A stretch of 64,000 nucleotides of DNA from Candidatus Saccharimonadales bacterium (lineage in GTDB: Bacteria; Patescibacteriota; Saccharimonadia; Saccharimonadales; UBA4665). The position numbers and the translations under genes were made by a program. Shown here piece by piece: positions 54,249-62,380 of this stretch. The stretch is from NCBI GenBank assembly GCA_036388415.1, contig DASVRW010000002.1, positions 851,396 to 915,395 of the forward strand, in the 5' to 3' direction. The notes under the pieces were generated by a model. The model searched no databases, had not been told where the DNA came from, and worked only from the letters and a program-made list of their open reading frames with translations. Numbering within the stretch: position 1 is the first letter of the stretch; every line of letters begins with the position of its first letter.

Positions 54249-55351
54249 GCCACATCGTTATAGACGCCCGAGAATATACGACGACAACTGGTCGCTACAT
54301 GTATCGGCTGCTGCAGTATCTCGATAAAATCGATGCCATGCAGGCGACCGGCCATGAATATACTGTTTTGCTTAAGCCGCGCGATATGAGGGTCTACGAA
54401 TTCGTTAGCCCCCGATTTCGTAAAGTCACGTGCCCTCACCAGGAATTTACATTCGATGAGCAGCTCGGCCTACTTGGACAGATCCAAGACCTGAAGCCTG
54501 ATCTCGTGCACTTCGGCATGGTACAGCAGCCTATCGGCTACCACGGGCTCAGCGTGACAACGATGCATGATCTGACGACCATTCGCTTCCGTAACCCTTC
54601 AAAAAACGTTGTGTCTTTTACTATAAAGCAGCAAATATACAAAGGTGTGAACAAGTATGTTGCCCGTAAGTCGGCAGTAATTCTGACGCCAACAGACTTC
54701 GTGAAGCAGGATATTGTCAACTACACCGGTGTAAAGCCCGATAAAATTACCGTGACCTACGAAGCAGCTGACAAAATTGAGGACATACCCGAACCCGTTT
54801 CGGCAGTGGCAGGTAAGCGGTTTGTGATGTATCTTGGCCGGCCTTTGCCGCACAAAAACCTTGGCAGACTTATCGATGCTTTTGAGCTGCTTAAACAGAC
54901 GCAGCCCGATCTGATGCTGGTGCTGGCCGGCAAAACCGACCCGCTGTACGAACAACACTATGAAGACGTGCAGAAGCGTCGCATCTCTGACGTGATCTTT
55001 ACGGGTTTCGTCAGCGAAGGTCAATTACGCTGGCTGTACGAAAACTGCCAGGCATATGTCTTTCCGACGCTCAGTGAAGGTTTCGGCCTGCCAGGTCTGG
55101 AGGCGATGATACACGGCGCGCCAGTCGTCAGTAGTAATGCTACCTGTCTGCCGGAAGTCTACGGCGACGCTGCTCACTATTTTGATCCGCTGGATGTGCC
55201 AGCCATAGCAAAAGCCATGAATGACGTCTTAACTAACCAAAAATTACGCAATGGTCTGATACAGAAAGGTGGTTTGCAGGCTGCTGGCTATTCCTGGGAG
55301 CGCATGGCGCGGCAGACGCTCGACGTCTATAATAAAGCGCTCGGTGCGTAA
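54245..55351 (+). CDS. GT4-family glycosyltransferase
   Basis: 368 aa. GT-B fold: VIDAREYTTTTGRYMYRLLQYL (~4-25), DLVHFGMVQQPI (~86), TMHDLTTIRF, VILTPTDFVKQDIV (~146), FVMYLGRPLPHKNLGRLIDAF (~194) and the donor motif FPTLSEGFGLPGLEAMIHG (~275; E-x7-E). The length and motifs are those of mannosyl- or rhamnosyl-transferases in wall-glycan clusters. Translationally coupled to the GT2 gene through ATGA. Base composition returns to that of the flanking genome here, closing the AT-rich stretch. Confidence 0.9.
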   Translation: MSHIVIDAREYTTTTGRYMYRLLQYLDKIDAMQATGHEYTVLLKPRDMRVYEFVSPRFRKVTCPHQEFTFDEQLGLLGQIQDLKPDLVHFGMVQQPIGYHGLSVTTMHDLTTIRFRNPSKNVVSFTIKQQIYKGVNKYVARKSAVILTPTDFVKQDIVNYTGVKPDKITVTYEAADKIEDIPEPVSAVAGKRFVMYLGRPLPHKNLGRLIDAFELLKQTQPDLMLVLAGKTDPLYEQHYEDVQKRRISDVIFTGFVSEGQLRWLYENCQAYVFPTLSEGFGLPGLEAMIHGAPVVSSNATCLPEVYGDAAHYFDPLDVPAIAKAMNDVLTNQKLRNGLIQKGGLQAAGYSWERMARQTLDVYNKALGA

Positions 55352-55358
55352 CGAAAAT

Positions 55359-55931
55359 TTACTCCTCTTCAGTAGCTGCAGAAGTTTTGTCGTCATCAAT
55401 TGCCGCTGGCTTTAGTATAATATGCCGCTCACGTCCTTCGCCAACTGATTCGGTAGTGAGGCCCGCTTCCCCCGCTACTTTATGGACGATTCGTCTATCG
55501 GCGGCGTTCATCGGCCTTAAAGCATAGGGCTCACCGCTATCCTGGACAATTTTAATCCAATCCTGGGCAGTTTCTGCCAGCCGATCGGCCCGCTGCTTTT
55601 TGTAGGCAGCGACGTCAACATTGACGCGGGTGTAGCGGTAATTATTGTTCTTGAGTGCACTGCTGACGACAAACTGTAAGGCTCGCATCGTATCACCATG
55701 CTGACCGATCAGAAATCCGTTCAGATGCGTCGATGGTATGTCGAGCTCGATGACCTCATCATCCTCAGTTGTCGCGTGTACGTCAGTATTGATACCGAAA
55801 AACGACAGGATGTCTTCGAGGTACTTGCGGGCAAATAATATCGCTTCGTCAATTGAATCGTGCTTGTAGCTCGCTGCGGGAGCTCCAGCTGTGCCGTCTT
55901 CGTCTGTCTGTACGCTATCGTCTGCAGTCAT
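55359..55931 (-). CDS. jag: Jag/KhpB RNA-binding protein (KH-R3H)
   Basis: 190 aa. A short acidic leader, then a KH domain (~50-110: IPSTHLNGFLIGQHGDTMRALQFVVSSAL, whose IGQHG loop stands for GxxG) and an R3H domain (~115-175: MNAADRRIVHKVAG, R-x3-H), then an acidic tail. The N-terminal Jag_N domain of Firmicutes homologues is reduced or missing. KhpB proteins bind RNA and influence wall synthesis and division. Last gene of the rpmH-rnpA-yidC-jag operon. Start and yidC stop overlap at 55931. Confidence 0.88.
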   Translation of the reverse strand: MTADDSVQTDEDGTAGAPAASYKHDSIDEAILFARKYLEDILSFFGINTDVHATTEDDEVIELDIPSTHLNGFLIGQHGDTMRALQFVVSSALKNNNYRYTRVNVDVAAYKKQRADRLAETAQDWIKIVQDSGEPYALRPMNAADRRIVHKVAGEAGLTTESVGEGRERHIILKPAAIDDDKTSAATEEE

Positions 55932-56968
55932 TATCTCCTCCTTTGCTTCTTACCGTACGTCACACTAGTGACGGTGGAGCCGGATTTTGGTTGGAACGAT
56001 TTTGTTTTTTTGGATGATTTTGCCGCTAGCATGTCCGTTTTGTCTGCTAATTTTGATGATTTTGAATCGATAATCTCTGCTTCCGGGATGGCCATCGTGT
56101 CTTTCGTATTTTTGCCGGATTTCTTGCTAGAACTACTCGTACCGCTCTCGCTCAGCTCTTCCATCTCCTTGGAGTCCCCACCGAGCACGATAGACTGCTG
56201 GATGAATGCTACCAGTCCGCCGATAAACCAGTACAGGCCAAGCGCCGAAGCGATATTGACGGTGAACACGAATATCATCACGGGTAAAATATAGCGGGTA
56301 CTGCGACCAATGGCGGCGCTGACCTCCGATTGATCGGCCTGCTTGCCGGCACCAGCGTCCTTCATGATGGCTCGCAGGCTGCGAGCGTCTTTGTCATTTG
56401 GCATCAGCTGCTTGGCCTGGAAATACTGGGTGACAGCACTGGCCAGCACGATGATCAATGCCGGTACATACAGGCCTTGTGGCCCAATGGCGGCCCGGCC
56501 GAGGTCGACAATGCCAAACAGGGAACTATCGAATAATTTAATATTGTCAGACAGCTGTTGCATCCAACCGAGGTTTTGCAGTGCCGGATAGGCAAAGTCG
56601 ACCATCTGGTTCGGGTCCTTAATGACGCGCTGCAGTCCAATATATAGGCCGATGAGCACCGGTAGTTGCAGTAAAGCGACGCCGATTGAGCTAAACGGAT
56701 TGATGCCCCGTTCCTTATAGAGCTCCATTTGCATCTGGCCCTGTTTCACTTTGTCGCCTTTGGTTTGCTTGGCGATCTTCTTCAGTTCAGGCTGAATCTT
56801 GCGCATCAGTTTTGCCTGGTGCAACTGCTTTTTGACTAATGGCCACAGCAATAAGCGGATGATGATTGTAAAGATAATAATCGCCAGACCAAAATTATGA
56901 CCAGGCAGCACTGCATAAATCAGTACCAGCAGGTTAAAAATGGGCTGCACAATAAAAGTAGTAAACAT
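55931..56968 (-). CDS. yidC: Membrane protein insertase YidC/Oxa1
   Basis: 345 aa. Five spans expected: ~5-25, a cytosolic helical hairpin (~45-90: LWPLVKKQLHQAKLMRKIQPELKKIAKQ), then spans ~98-118, ~165-190, ~225-245 and ~245-262. A basic Ser/Lys-rich tail ends in KKQRRR. It lacks the large periplasmic domain of Gram-negative YidC, as in monoderm bacteria. It inserts membrane proteins with or without SecYEG. The C-terminal basic tail would contact the ribosome. Four nt separate it from rnpA. Confidence 0.92.
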   Translation of the reverse strand: MFTTFIVQPIFNLLVLIYAVLPGHNFGLAIIIFTIIIRLLLWPLVKKQLHQAKLMRKIQPELKKIAKQTKGDKVKQGQMQMELYKERGINPFSSIGVALLQLPVLIGLYIGLQRVIKDPNQMVDFAYPALQNLGWMQQLSDNIKLFDSSLFGIVDLGRAAIGPQGLYVPALIIVLASAVTQYFQAKQLMPNDKDARSLRAIMKDAGAGKQADQSEVSAAIGRSTRYILPVMIFVFTVNIASALGLYWFIGGLVAFIQQSIVLGGDSKEMEELSESGTSSSSKKSGKNTKDTMAIPEAEIIDSKSSKLADKTDMLAAKSSKKTKSFQPKSGSTVTSVTYGKKQRRR

Positions 56969-56971
56969 AAT

Positions 56972-57391
56972 TTAAGTGCGCTCCTTACTATCTACTATAG
57001 CACGCGATTGTCCATCTGGCCGAAGGTGTGAGCTAGTACCTACGGCTGATACGATACCGGCCCGCTCGAGCTGCTGAATAACCGCCTCGCACAGTTCAGC
57101 CGCTGGCATCGTGGCAAGCTGTTCGCTAAAGACAGTAATAATAATATCGTACGGCGCAGCTATGTGCGCTTCCTGACCCCTGATAACTTCATATATTCTG
57201 CGCCGTATCCGCCCACGCACGACAGCTGACTTGTGAACCTTACGACTAACTACTACGGCGGCTCGATACGATGACCGCTTGGGGTTATGTAGATATTTGA
57301 CAGCCAAAAGCGGTCCGCGGACGGTCTGGCCACGGCCATAAGCGTGACGGAGCGCGTTATAACCATGGAATCTATGTGCGCGGATGATCAT
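56972..57391 (-). CDS. rnpA: Ribonuclease P protein component
   Basis: 139 aa. The central RnpA fold carries RAAVVVSRKVHKSAVVRGRIRRRIYEVIR (~42-70). This includes the conserved RNR-like basic helix, here VVRGRIRRRI rather than the usual RNRIKRRLRE. DIIITVFSEQLATMPAAEL follows. It is somewhat longer than typical RnpA (~115-120) at both ends. It assists the RNase P RNA in 5' maturation of tRNA; no RNase P RNA gene is visible in this window. It lies between rpmH and yidC, the conserved arrangement. Confidence 0.9.
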   Translation of the reverse strand: MIIRAHRFHGYNALRHAYGRGQTVRGPLLAVKYLHNPKRSSYRAAVVVSRKVHKSAVVRGRIRRRIYEVIRGQEAHIAAPYDIIITVFSEQLATMPAAELCEAVIQQLERAGIVSAVGTSSHLRPDGQSRAIVDSKERT

Positions 57392-57464
57392 AATTTTCCA
57401 AGATACGTTGGTGTAGATTATTCGTAAATGTACAAAATACGAACAAAAGGGCAGCCGCGCATCT

Positions 57465-57602
57465 CTACGCTGATAGCTTGCGGCGGCCCTTGTTGCGGCG
57501 GCGCTGCAAAAGCGAACGGCCAGCGCGAGTCGCCATGCGCTTCATAAAGCCATGAACTCGTGATCGGTGGCGCTTTTTTGGTTGGTAGGTTCGCTTTGGC
57601 AT
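57465..57602 (-). CDS. rpmH: 50S ribosomal protein L34
   Basis: 45 aa, starting [19 protein letters not shown] and ending RRKLSA. It has the full L34 pattern: [20 protein letters not shown] and a [10 protein letters not shown] end. A structural protein of the large ribosomal subunit. It heads the rnpA-yidC-jag group, with its promoter facing away from dnaA, the arrangement seen beside many bacterial origins. Confidence 0.95.
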   Translation of the reverse strand: MPKRTYQPKKRHRSRVHGFMKRMATRAGRSLLQRRRNKGRRKLSA

Positions 57603-58039
57603 ATATGTCCTTAGGTTTGTAGTTAGTTAAACATTTGCATAGATTAGCAAAATGTCATCATTGATATATAGTAACGACTAACGTCTCTCGGTGCAAGCGT
57701 AGGCATTACTTACCTACCAGTCTTTTGTCTAGACTGAGCATTAATGTACGGTCGGCGTAGTTTTCACAATGCCTAGGTTACACATTCAACAACGTTTACC
57801 CCGTATTTAACCCACTAATTTTACCAAGTTTTCCTCTTTTTGCCAAGACTTATCCACAGATTATCAGATGAGGAGCGCGGCTGTGCACAAATACGGTACA
57901 AACCGCTGTCACCCCTTCCCTGCCTTTCATAATGAAAAATTGCTTGTGGAAAAGTCCCCCCAAATCGACTATAGTAGGCGCTAGGCACACATTGACATGT
58001 GGGATAAGCAGCTGATAGACAGGCGGAGGGTAATAGCGA
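57603..58039. other. Putative oriC: rpmH-dnaA intergenic region with DnaA boxes
   Basis: 437 bp without a gene. DnaA-box-like 9-mers: TTATCCACA at 57850-57858 (perfect consensus), TTGTGCACA on the minus strand at 57882-57890 (one change) and TTTTCCACA on the minus strand at 57945-57953. The 57720-57845 stretch is AT-rich and could be the unwinding element. TTGACA at 57992-57997 and a GGCGGAGGG ribosome binding site precede dnaA. The position between rpmH and dnaA is the classic one, but origin activity is inferred. Confidence 0.75.
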
Positions 58040-59485
58040 ATGCATTCGGGTAATTTGTGGCAGGCCGTACTGGGCGAGATCGAACTTTCGGTTTCCCGCG
58101 GTAATTTTATGACATGGTTCAAGCCGACACAGCTACTAAAGTGCGACAACGATGTGGCGATCATCGGCGTCCCGAACGTCTTTATCCGACAGCAGCTGGA
58201 ACGTAAATACACGACGCTGATCGTTGAAACACTGCAAAAGAACGGCGTCACGCCGGAAAAGATCGAATACAAGATTTATACCTCTGCCGCCAAAAAACAA
58301 CCTGCCGAAGATCCGATGACACTGCAAGACAACCGACCGCAGCAGCTGACGCCTGCCCCGAGACCAGCTGACGCCATGGCCCGGCCCGCTTCCAAATACA
58401 GCACTGATTATAAATCAACCCCGCTCGCCAGCTCGACAAGCGGCGGCGGTTCCGGGCATACAACTTACCGCCAAGGCCTCAACGAACGCTACACCTTCGA
58501 AAATTTTATTGAAGGCTCCGGCAACGAACTTGCTTACGCCGCCTGCCAGGCGATTGCGACCAGCCCTGGTACCAAATACAACCCGTTGTTTCTATACGGC
58601 GGTGTCGGCATCGGCAAGACACACCTGATGCAGGCTGTCGGTAATGCCGTACTGGCGAATAACCGCTCGGCTCGTATCGTCTATGTCTCAAGCGAACAAT
58701 TTCTGCAGGAATTCGTAACGGCACTGCGGTTCAAGAAAATATCTGACTTTACAGAGGTGTACCGGACAGCCGATGTATTGATTGTCGATGATGTGCAGTT
58801 TATTGCCGGCAAAGAAAAGGCTCAGGAAGAGTTTTTCCATACCTTTAACACCCTTCATCAGGGAAACAAGCAGATTATTATCAGCAGCGATAAACCGCCG
58901 TCCGACATTCCGGGGCTCGAAGATCGCCTGCGATCAAGATTTGTCTGGGGTATGAGTATTGATATGCAAATTCCGGATTTTGAAACTCGCTGCGCAATCA
59001 TTCAGACCAAAGCCAGCACCCATGCCGTTGAGCTGCCGCCGGACGTAGTTGAATACCTAGCGAGTCACATACAGACGAACATCCGCGAACTCGAGGGTGC
59101 ACTCAACCAGTTGTTGGCGTTTTGTGAAATGCGCGCCATCGAACCCAACCTAGCTATTGTCAGCGGGCTGCTTGGCAGCGCTAAGACACGCCCGAAGCAC
59201 ATCAGCGCCAAACAGATCATCGAGCGGACTGCCCGGCACTTTTCCATCAGCGTCGATGAAATCTTGAGCGCCAAACGTGATAAGGACATCGTTATGCCCC
59301 GGCAAGTCGCGATGTATATCCTGCGCAGCGAACTGCACCTCAGCTTTCCGAAGATTGCCCGTGAACTCGGCCGCAAGGATCATACTACCGCTATTCACTC
59401 AGTTGAAAAGATCGAGAAGGAAATCCACGTCGACAATACTATCCGTGAGGCTATCAACGATATCAAGGAACTGCTGTATGCATAA
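58040..59485 (+). CDS. dnaA: Chromosomal replication initiator protein DnaA
   Basis: 481 aa. Domain I (~1-85) contains NFMTWFKPTQLL. A Pro/Ser/Thr-rich linker (~90-150) follows. The AAA+ domain III carries Walker A LYGGVGIGKTHLMQA (~188-202), Walker B VLIVDDVQFIAGKEKAQEEFFH (~250), sensor and arginine-finger segments RLRSRFVWGM (~295). Domain IV has the DnaA-box signature GRKDHTTAIHSVEKI (~450). It binds the boxes flanking its own gene and opens the origin. GGAGG lies 10 nt before the ATG. Confidence 0.97.
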   Translation: MHSGNLWQAVLGEIELSVSRGNFMTWFKPTQLLKCDNDVAIIGVPNVFIRQQLERKYTTLIVETLQKNGVTPEKIEYKIYTSAAKKQPAEDPMTLQDNRPQQLTPAPRPADAMARPASKYSTDYKSTPLASSTSGGGSGHTTYRQGLNERYTFENFIEGSGNELAYAACQAIATSPGTKYNPLFLYGGVGIGKTHLMQAVGNAVLANNRSARIVYVSSEQFLQEFVTALRFKKISDFTEVYRTADVLIVDDVQFIAGKEKAQEEFFHTFNTLHQGNKQIIISSDKPPSDIPGLEDRLRSRFVWGMSIDMQIPDFETRCAIIQTKASTHAVELPPDVVEYLASHIQTNIRELEGALNQLLAFCEMRAIEPNLAIVSGLLGSAKTRPKHISAKQIIERTARHFSISVDEILSAKRDKDIVMPRQVAMYILRSELHLSFPKIARELGRKDHTTAIHSVEKIEKEIHVDNTIREAINDIKELLYA

Positions 59486-59864
59486 ATCTCATATACCAAT
59501 TGCCGTCCGTTCACATCCCTTTCTACACGTGCAGCCGAAAATAGCTACTTTTGCAATTTGCTTTTTTACTCATTTGAATTCAATACGCTGTGCACAACCT
59601 GTTCAAATCTGGGGAAAAGCCGTGCACACCATACGGGATGCGTGTGTACGAAATAAGCACTTACACACATACCTGAAGCGACATGCTGGCTGGGCTGTGC
59701 GTAAACTAGTCCAGATAGCGCCGCCTTACCTGTCCATTACCCACACCTCATCCTATGATTTTTTTGCTCAATTTACAGATACCGTCAGACATTTATCCAC
59801 CCTATCCACACCCCCTACAATAACTACTACTAAGTATATAAAGATATAGTAAGGAGCAATTAAC
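59486..59864. other. dnaA-dnaN intergenic region with a second DnaA-box cluster
   Basis: 379 bp without a convincing gene. TTGTGCACA on the minus strand at 59589-59597, TTATCCACC at 59793-59801 and CTATCCACA at 59802-59810 are DnaA-box-like; the last two are adjacent. An AT-rich tract (59811-59850) with TATATA-like sequences precedes the dnaN ribosome binding site AAGGAG. It may be a second half of the origin or an autoregulatory site for dnaN. Confidence 0.6.
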
Positions 59865-60968
59865 ATGAAGCTGCAGGTCACCCAGGAAAACCTCAACAAA
59901 GCTCTCGGCATTGTCGCTCGAGTCGCCAGTGCACGTGGAACATTACCGATACTTGCCAATGTGCTCATAAAAACCGTCGATAACCGGCTGAGCATTTCAG
60001 CAACCAATCTAGATATCGCGATTACTCAGCATATTGGTGCCAAGGTGTCCGAAGAAGGTGCTATTACCGTCCCTGCCCGGCTGATGCAGGACTTCATCAA
60101 CAGTTTGCCGGCTGGTGTCATCGAGCTGAAGCTGGAGGATCATAAGCTGCATATCACAACTGACCAGTACCAGTCAGTCGTGAATGGTGTGATGGCTGAC
60201 GACTTCCCTGTTATGCCAGCCATTAGTGCCGACAGCGAGCAAAGCCGTACCTGGACGATCAATGCGTCTACCTTCAAAAAAGGTTTGCAACAAGTCATCA
60301 TGGCCGCCAGCTCGGACGAATCCCGCCCGGTACTCACCGGTGTACTACTGCAAACAACCGAAGGTAATTTGTACGCTGCTGCCACGGACAGCTACCGCTT
60401 AGCAGAAAAGAACCTTGGCCCCAACAGTCAGGATGTCAGGCTGTTGATCCCGGCAACTGCTATTCAAGATTTGCTGCGCATACTCGGCGACTACGACGAT
60501 AACGTCCAGGTAACGCACGATGACCAGCAAATTTTATTCCAAGCCAACGATGTCGATCTGGTTGCCCGCCTGATTGAAGGGAAGTATCCGGATTACCGCA
60601 AACTGATTCCAGCGGATTTTGCGGTTGTCGCGCGGGTCAAACGGGCTGATCTAGTTAACGTCACAAAGGTTTCCAGCCTGTTTGCGCGCGAATCAGCCGG
60701 AAGCGTAACCATTAACGTTGACGATGTTAAAAACGAGCTGAGCATACGCTCTGTGGCCTCACAGCTTGGCGAAAACACTGCCGCCGCATCTGGAGCAATC
60801 ACTGGATCAGGCAGTATCACGCTCAACTCCCGTTATTTGCTGGATGCGCTGCATGCGTTTGGCAGTGACGAAGTCGAATTCTGCTTCAATGGCAAGCTGG
60901 AGCCAACTCTGCTGCGCGATTCCGGCAATAGTGACTACCTGCACATCATCATGCCACTGAAATCTTAA
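59865..60968 (+). CDS. dnaN: DNA polymerase III subunit beta (sliding clamp)
   Basis: 367 aa, three repeated clamp domains (~1-120, 125-245, 246-367). Recognisable stretches are NKALGIVARVASARGTLPILANVLI, ARLMQDFINSLP, ESRPVLTGVLLQ, ATDSYRLAEK (~172), EGKYPDYRKLIP (~240) and the C-terminal LHIIMPLKS. It forms the ring that tethers the replicative polymerase. A clear AAGGAG lies 8 nt before ATG, in contrast with leaderless neighbours. Follows dnaA as usual. Confidence 0.96.
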   Translation: MKLQVTQENLNKALGIVARVASARGTLPILANVLIKTVDNRLSISATNLDIAITQHIGAKVSEEGAITVPARLMQDFINSLPAGVIELKLEDHKLHITTDQYQSVVNGVMADDFPVMPAISADSEQSRTWTINASTFKKGLQQVIMAASSDESRPVLTGVLLQTTEGNLYAAATDSYRLAEKNLGPNSQDVRLLIPATAIQDLLRILGDYDDNVQVTHDDQQILFQANDVDLVARLIEGKYPDYRKLIPADFAVVARVKRADLVNVTKVSSLFARESAGSVTINVDDVKNELSIRSVASQLGENTAAASGAITGSGSITLNSRYLLDALHAFGSDEVEFCFNGKLEPTLLRDSGNSDYLHIIMPLKS

Positions 60969-60982
60969 AAGTCATTTGAAGT

Positions 60983-61200
60983 CTCGTCTACGGCCGACAG
61001 ACTGCTCGTACATACACGACGATATAGCGACACAGTACGACAGACAGAGCGTTCACGCGCCGGACAGTGCCCGCTGAGCCTTATGGTCTCATCGGATCAC
61101 TGTTCGGGCTTCACTTCGAGACGGTAACTCTGTCTGTCGTACTGTGCCGCTAGCCAAGCTAGTATACGAGCAGGAATGAAACCTCGTCTGCGGGTGGCAG
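60983..61200. repeat. Imperfect 18-nt direct repeat around the rod-like hairpin
   Basis: 60983-61000 and 61183-61200 agree at 14 of 18 positions (both begin CTCGTCT and end in CAG). They flank the 61002-61173 inverted repeat, and the second runs into RNA-like element B. This could reflect local duplication or competing RNA pairing. Confidence 0.45.
61002..61173 (+). ncRNA. Long rod-like hairpin between dnaN and recF, possible structured RNA
   Basis: Closing stem CTGCTCGTA (61002-61010) with TACGAGCAG (61165-61173). A 14/12-nt internal bubble follows, then a 25-bp stem 61025-61049 with 61128-61152 (one A-C mismatch). An inner 10-bp stem 61060-61069 with 61098-61107 contains a G-U pair, and a small apical hairpin closes it. 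A competing mini-hairpin CTAGC-caa-GCTAG (61150-61162) sits on the 3' bubble strand. The outline resembles 6S RNA, but I see no decisive sequence mark. No T-tract, so not a simple terminator. Confidence 0.5.
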
Positions 61201-61263
61201 TCGTCGGGGCGGCCCCAAAATTATTTCGTTAATACGAAAAATTTTAGGGGCGGAACGGCTGAC
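61194..61263 (+). ncRNA. Structured RNA-like element, copy B
   Basis: GTGGCA (61194-61199), P1 AGTCGT (61199-61204) with ACGGCT (61255-61260, one G-U), internal CGGGGCGG (61205-61212) and CGGA (61251-61254), P2 CCCC-AAAATT (61213-61222) with AATTTT-A-GGGG (61240-61250), and cap TTTCGT/ACGAAA. The loops are identical to copy A at 13051-13134 while P1 and the cap stem differ in sequence yet still pair. It lies about 45 nt upstream of recF, just before GAAGGAGG. Confidence 0.6.
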
Positions 61264-61295
61264 AGGACCCGAAGGAGGTTTTGAGTTTAAGCTTG

Positions 61296-61301
61296 TATAC
61301 T
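61296..61301 (+). promoter_or_regulatory. -10 element of recF (leaderless type)
   Basis: TATACT ending 6 nt before ATG 61308. The GGAGG at 61274-61278 is too far upstream to serve this ATG. Confidence 0.55.
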
Positions 61302-61307
61302 TTAGTA

Positions 61308-62378
61308 ATGATATCCGATATTCGCCTGCAGCATTTCCGGTCGTACGACGACGAAACATTTGAATTCACGCCGGCTGTCAATATTATCGTCGGCTCAAAC
61401 GGTAGTGGTAAAACCAATTTACTAGAGGCAATACTCGTAACAGCCCGCGGCTCCTCGTACCGCGCCAAAGACGCCGAGCTGATTCAGTATGACCAACCAT
61501 GGGCCAGGATCGACGCCCATGTTGATGGTGATATTCGCACCGTCAAGATCGTTCAGGACGCCGCAGCTACGAAAACAACCAAAACATATGAGATCGAAGG
61601 CCGCATCTTTCGCCGGCTTATGCCCGCCAAAACCTTGCCAGCCGTTATATTTGAACCGAACCATTTGTATATGCTGACGGGCTCGCCGGAACTGCGGCGT
61701 AGCTACCTTGATGACCTGCTGGAGCAGATCGATCCAGATTACGCCCGGCTGCGCAGAGATTATCGCCGGGTGCTGACGCAGCGCAATACGCTGCTCAAGC
61801 GGCTTGGCATGGATGCGTCCACACAAATATTTCCCTGGAATATTCGGCTCAGCGAACTTGGTGGCAATATAATGCAGGCCCGGCTGCAGCTGCTCGAAAC
61901 GCTCAACCAAGCTGCCAGCGAACTCTATAGCAGTTTGGCGCAGCACGATACGACGGTTGAGCTGCGCTATGAAACCAAACTCCCGTCGGACGGCTACGGC
62001 TCTGCCCTGCTCCGGTCACTGGAAACAAACTTTGCACTGGATGTCGCCCGCGGCTTCACTGGCGCAGGGCCGCACCGCGAAGACGTCACCGTACTGATTC
62101 GGGGTCGTACGACGCAGACGTCCGCCTCACGTGGAGAGACGCGTACGGCCGTGCTTATGCTGAAAGTCATGGAACTGCGACTCATTGAGCAGTCACGGGC
62201 TGTCCGGCCGCTCCTGCTGCTCGACGACGTCTTCAGCGAGCTCGACGGCGCGCGGAGGCAGGCGCTCACCAATTATCTACAGGATTATCAGACTTTTATC
62301 ACGACGACTGATGCTGATGTCGTGATCCACCACTTTATGGACAAGTGCACGATTATACCGCTGCAACCTCATGACTAA
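61308..62378 (+). CDS. recF: DNA replication and repair protein RecF
   Basis: 356 aa SMC-like ATPase. ISDIRLQHFRSYD and Walker A VGSNGSGKTNLLEAI (~31-45) at the start, SPELRRSYLDDLLEQIDPDYA (~125), FTGAGPHREDV (~247), the signature-like SRGETRTAVLMLK (~275) and Walker B LLLDDVFSELDGARRQAL (~305). It loads RecA at single-strand gaps with RecO/RecR. The frame is open from a TTG at 61281, but GGAGG only 3 nt before that codon and the -10 element at 61296 favour ATG 61308. gyrB does not follow here. Confidence 0.93.
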   Translation: MISDIRLQHFRSYDDETFEFTPAVNIIVGSNGSGKTNLLEAILVTARGSSYRAKDAELIQYDQPWARIDAHVDGDIRTVKIVQDAAATKTTKTYEIEGRIFRRLMPAKTLPAVIFEPNHLYMLTGSPELRRSYLDDLLEQIDPDYARLRRDYRRVLTQRNTLLKRLGMDASTQIFPWNIRLSELGGNIMQARLQLLETLNQAASELYSSLAQHDTTVELRYETKLPSDGYGSALLRSLETNFALDVARGFTGAGPHREDVTVLIRGRTTQTSASRGETRTAVLMLKVMELRLIEQSRAVRPLLLLDDVFSELDGARRQALTNYLQDYQTFITTTDADVVIHHFMDKCTIIPLQPHD

Positions 62379-62380
62379 CT

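Noticed and set aside
61262-61280. SRP (4.5S) RNA signature near the CGAAGGAGG sequence
   Set aside because: The conserved GGAA-loop and asymmetric-loop sequences of helix 8 are not present in the right order, and the long hairpin apex lacks them too.
60969-61307. RNase P RNA or tmRNA in the dnaN-recF gap
   Set aside because: I see neither the universal P4 sequences of RNase P RNA nor a tag-peptide frame and tRNA-like ends of tmRNA.
61281-61307. TTG 61281 as recF start
   Set aside because: The GGAGG would be only 3 nt from the TTG, and the added residues do not belong to RecF. TATACT 6 nt before ATG 61308 fits the pattern of neighbours.
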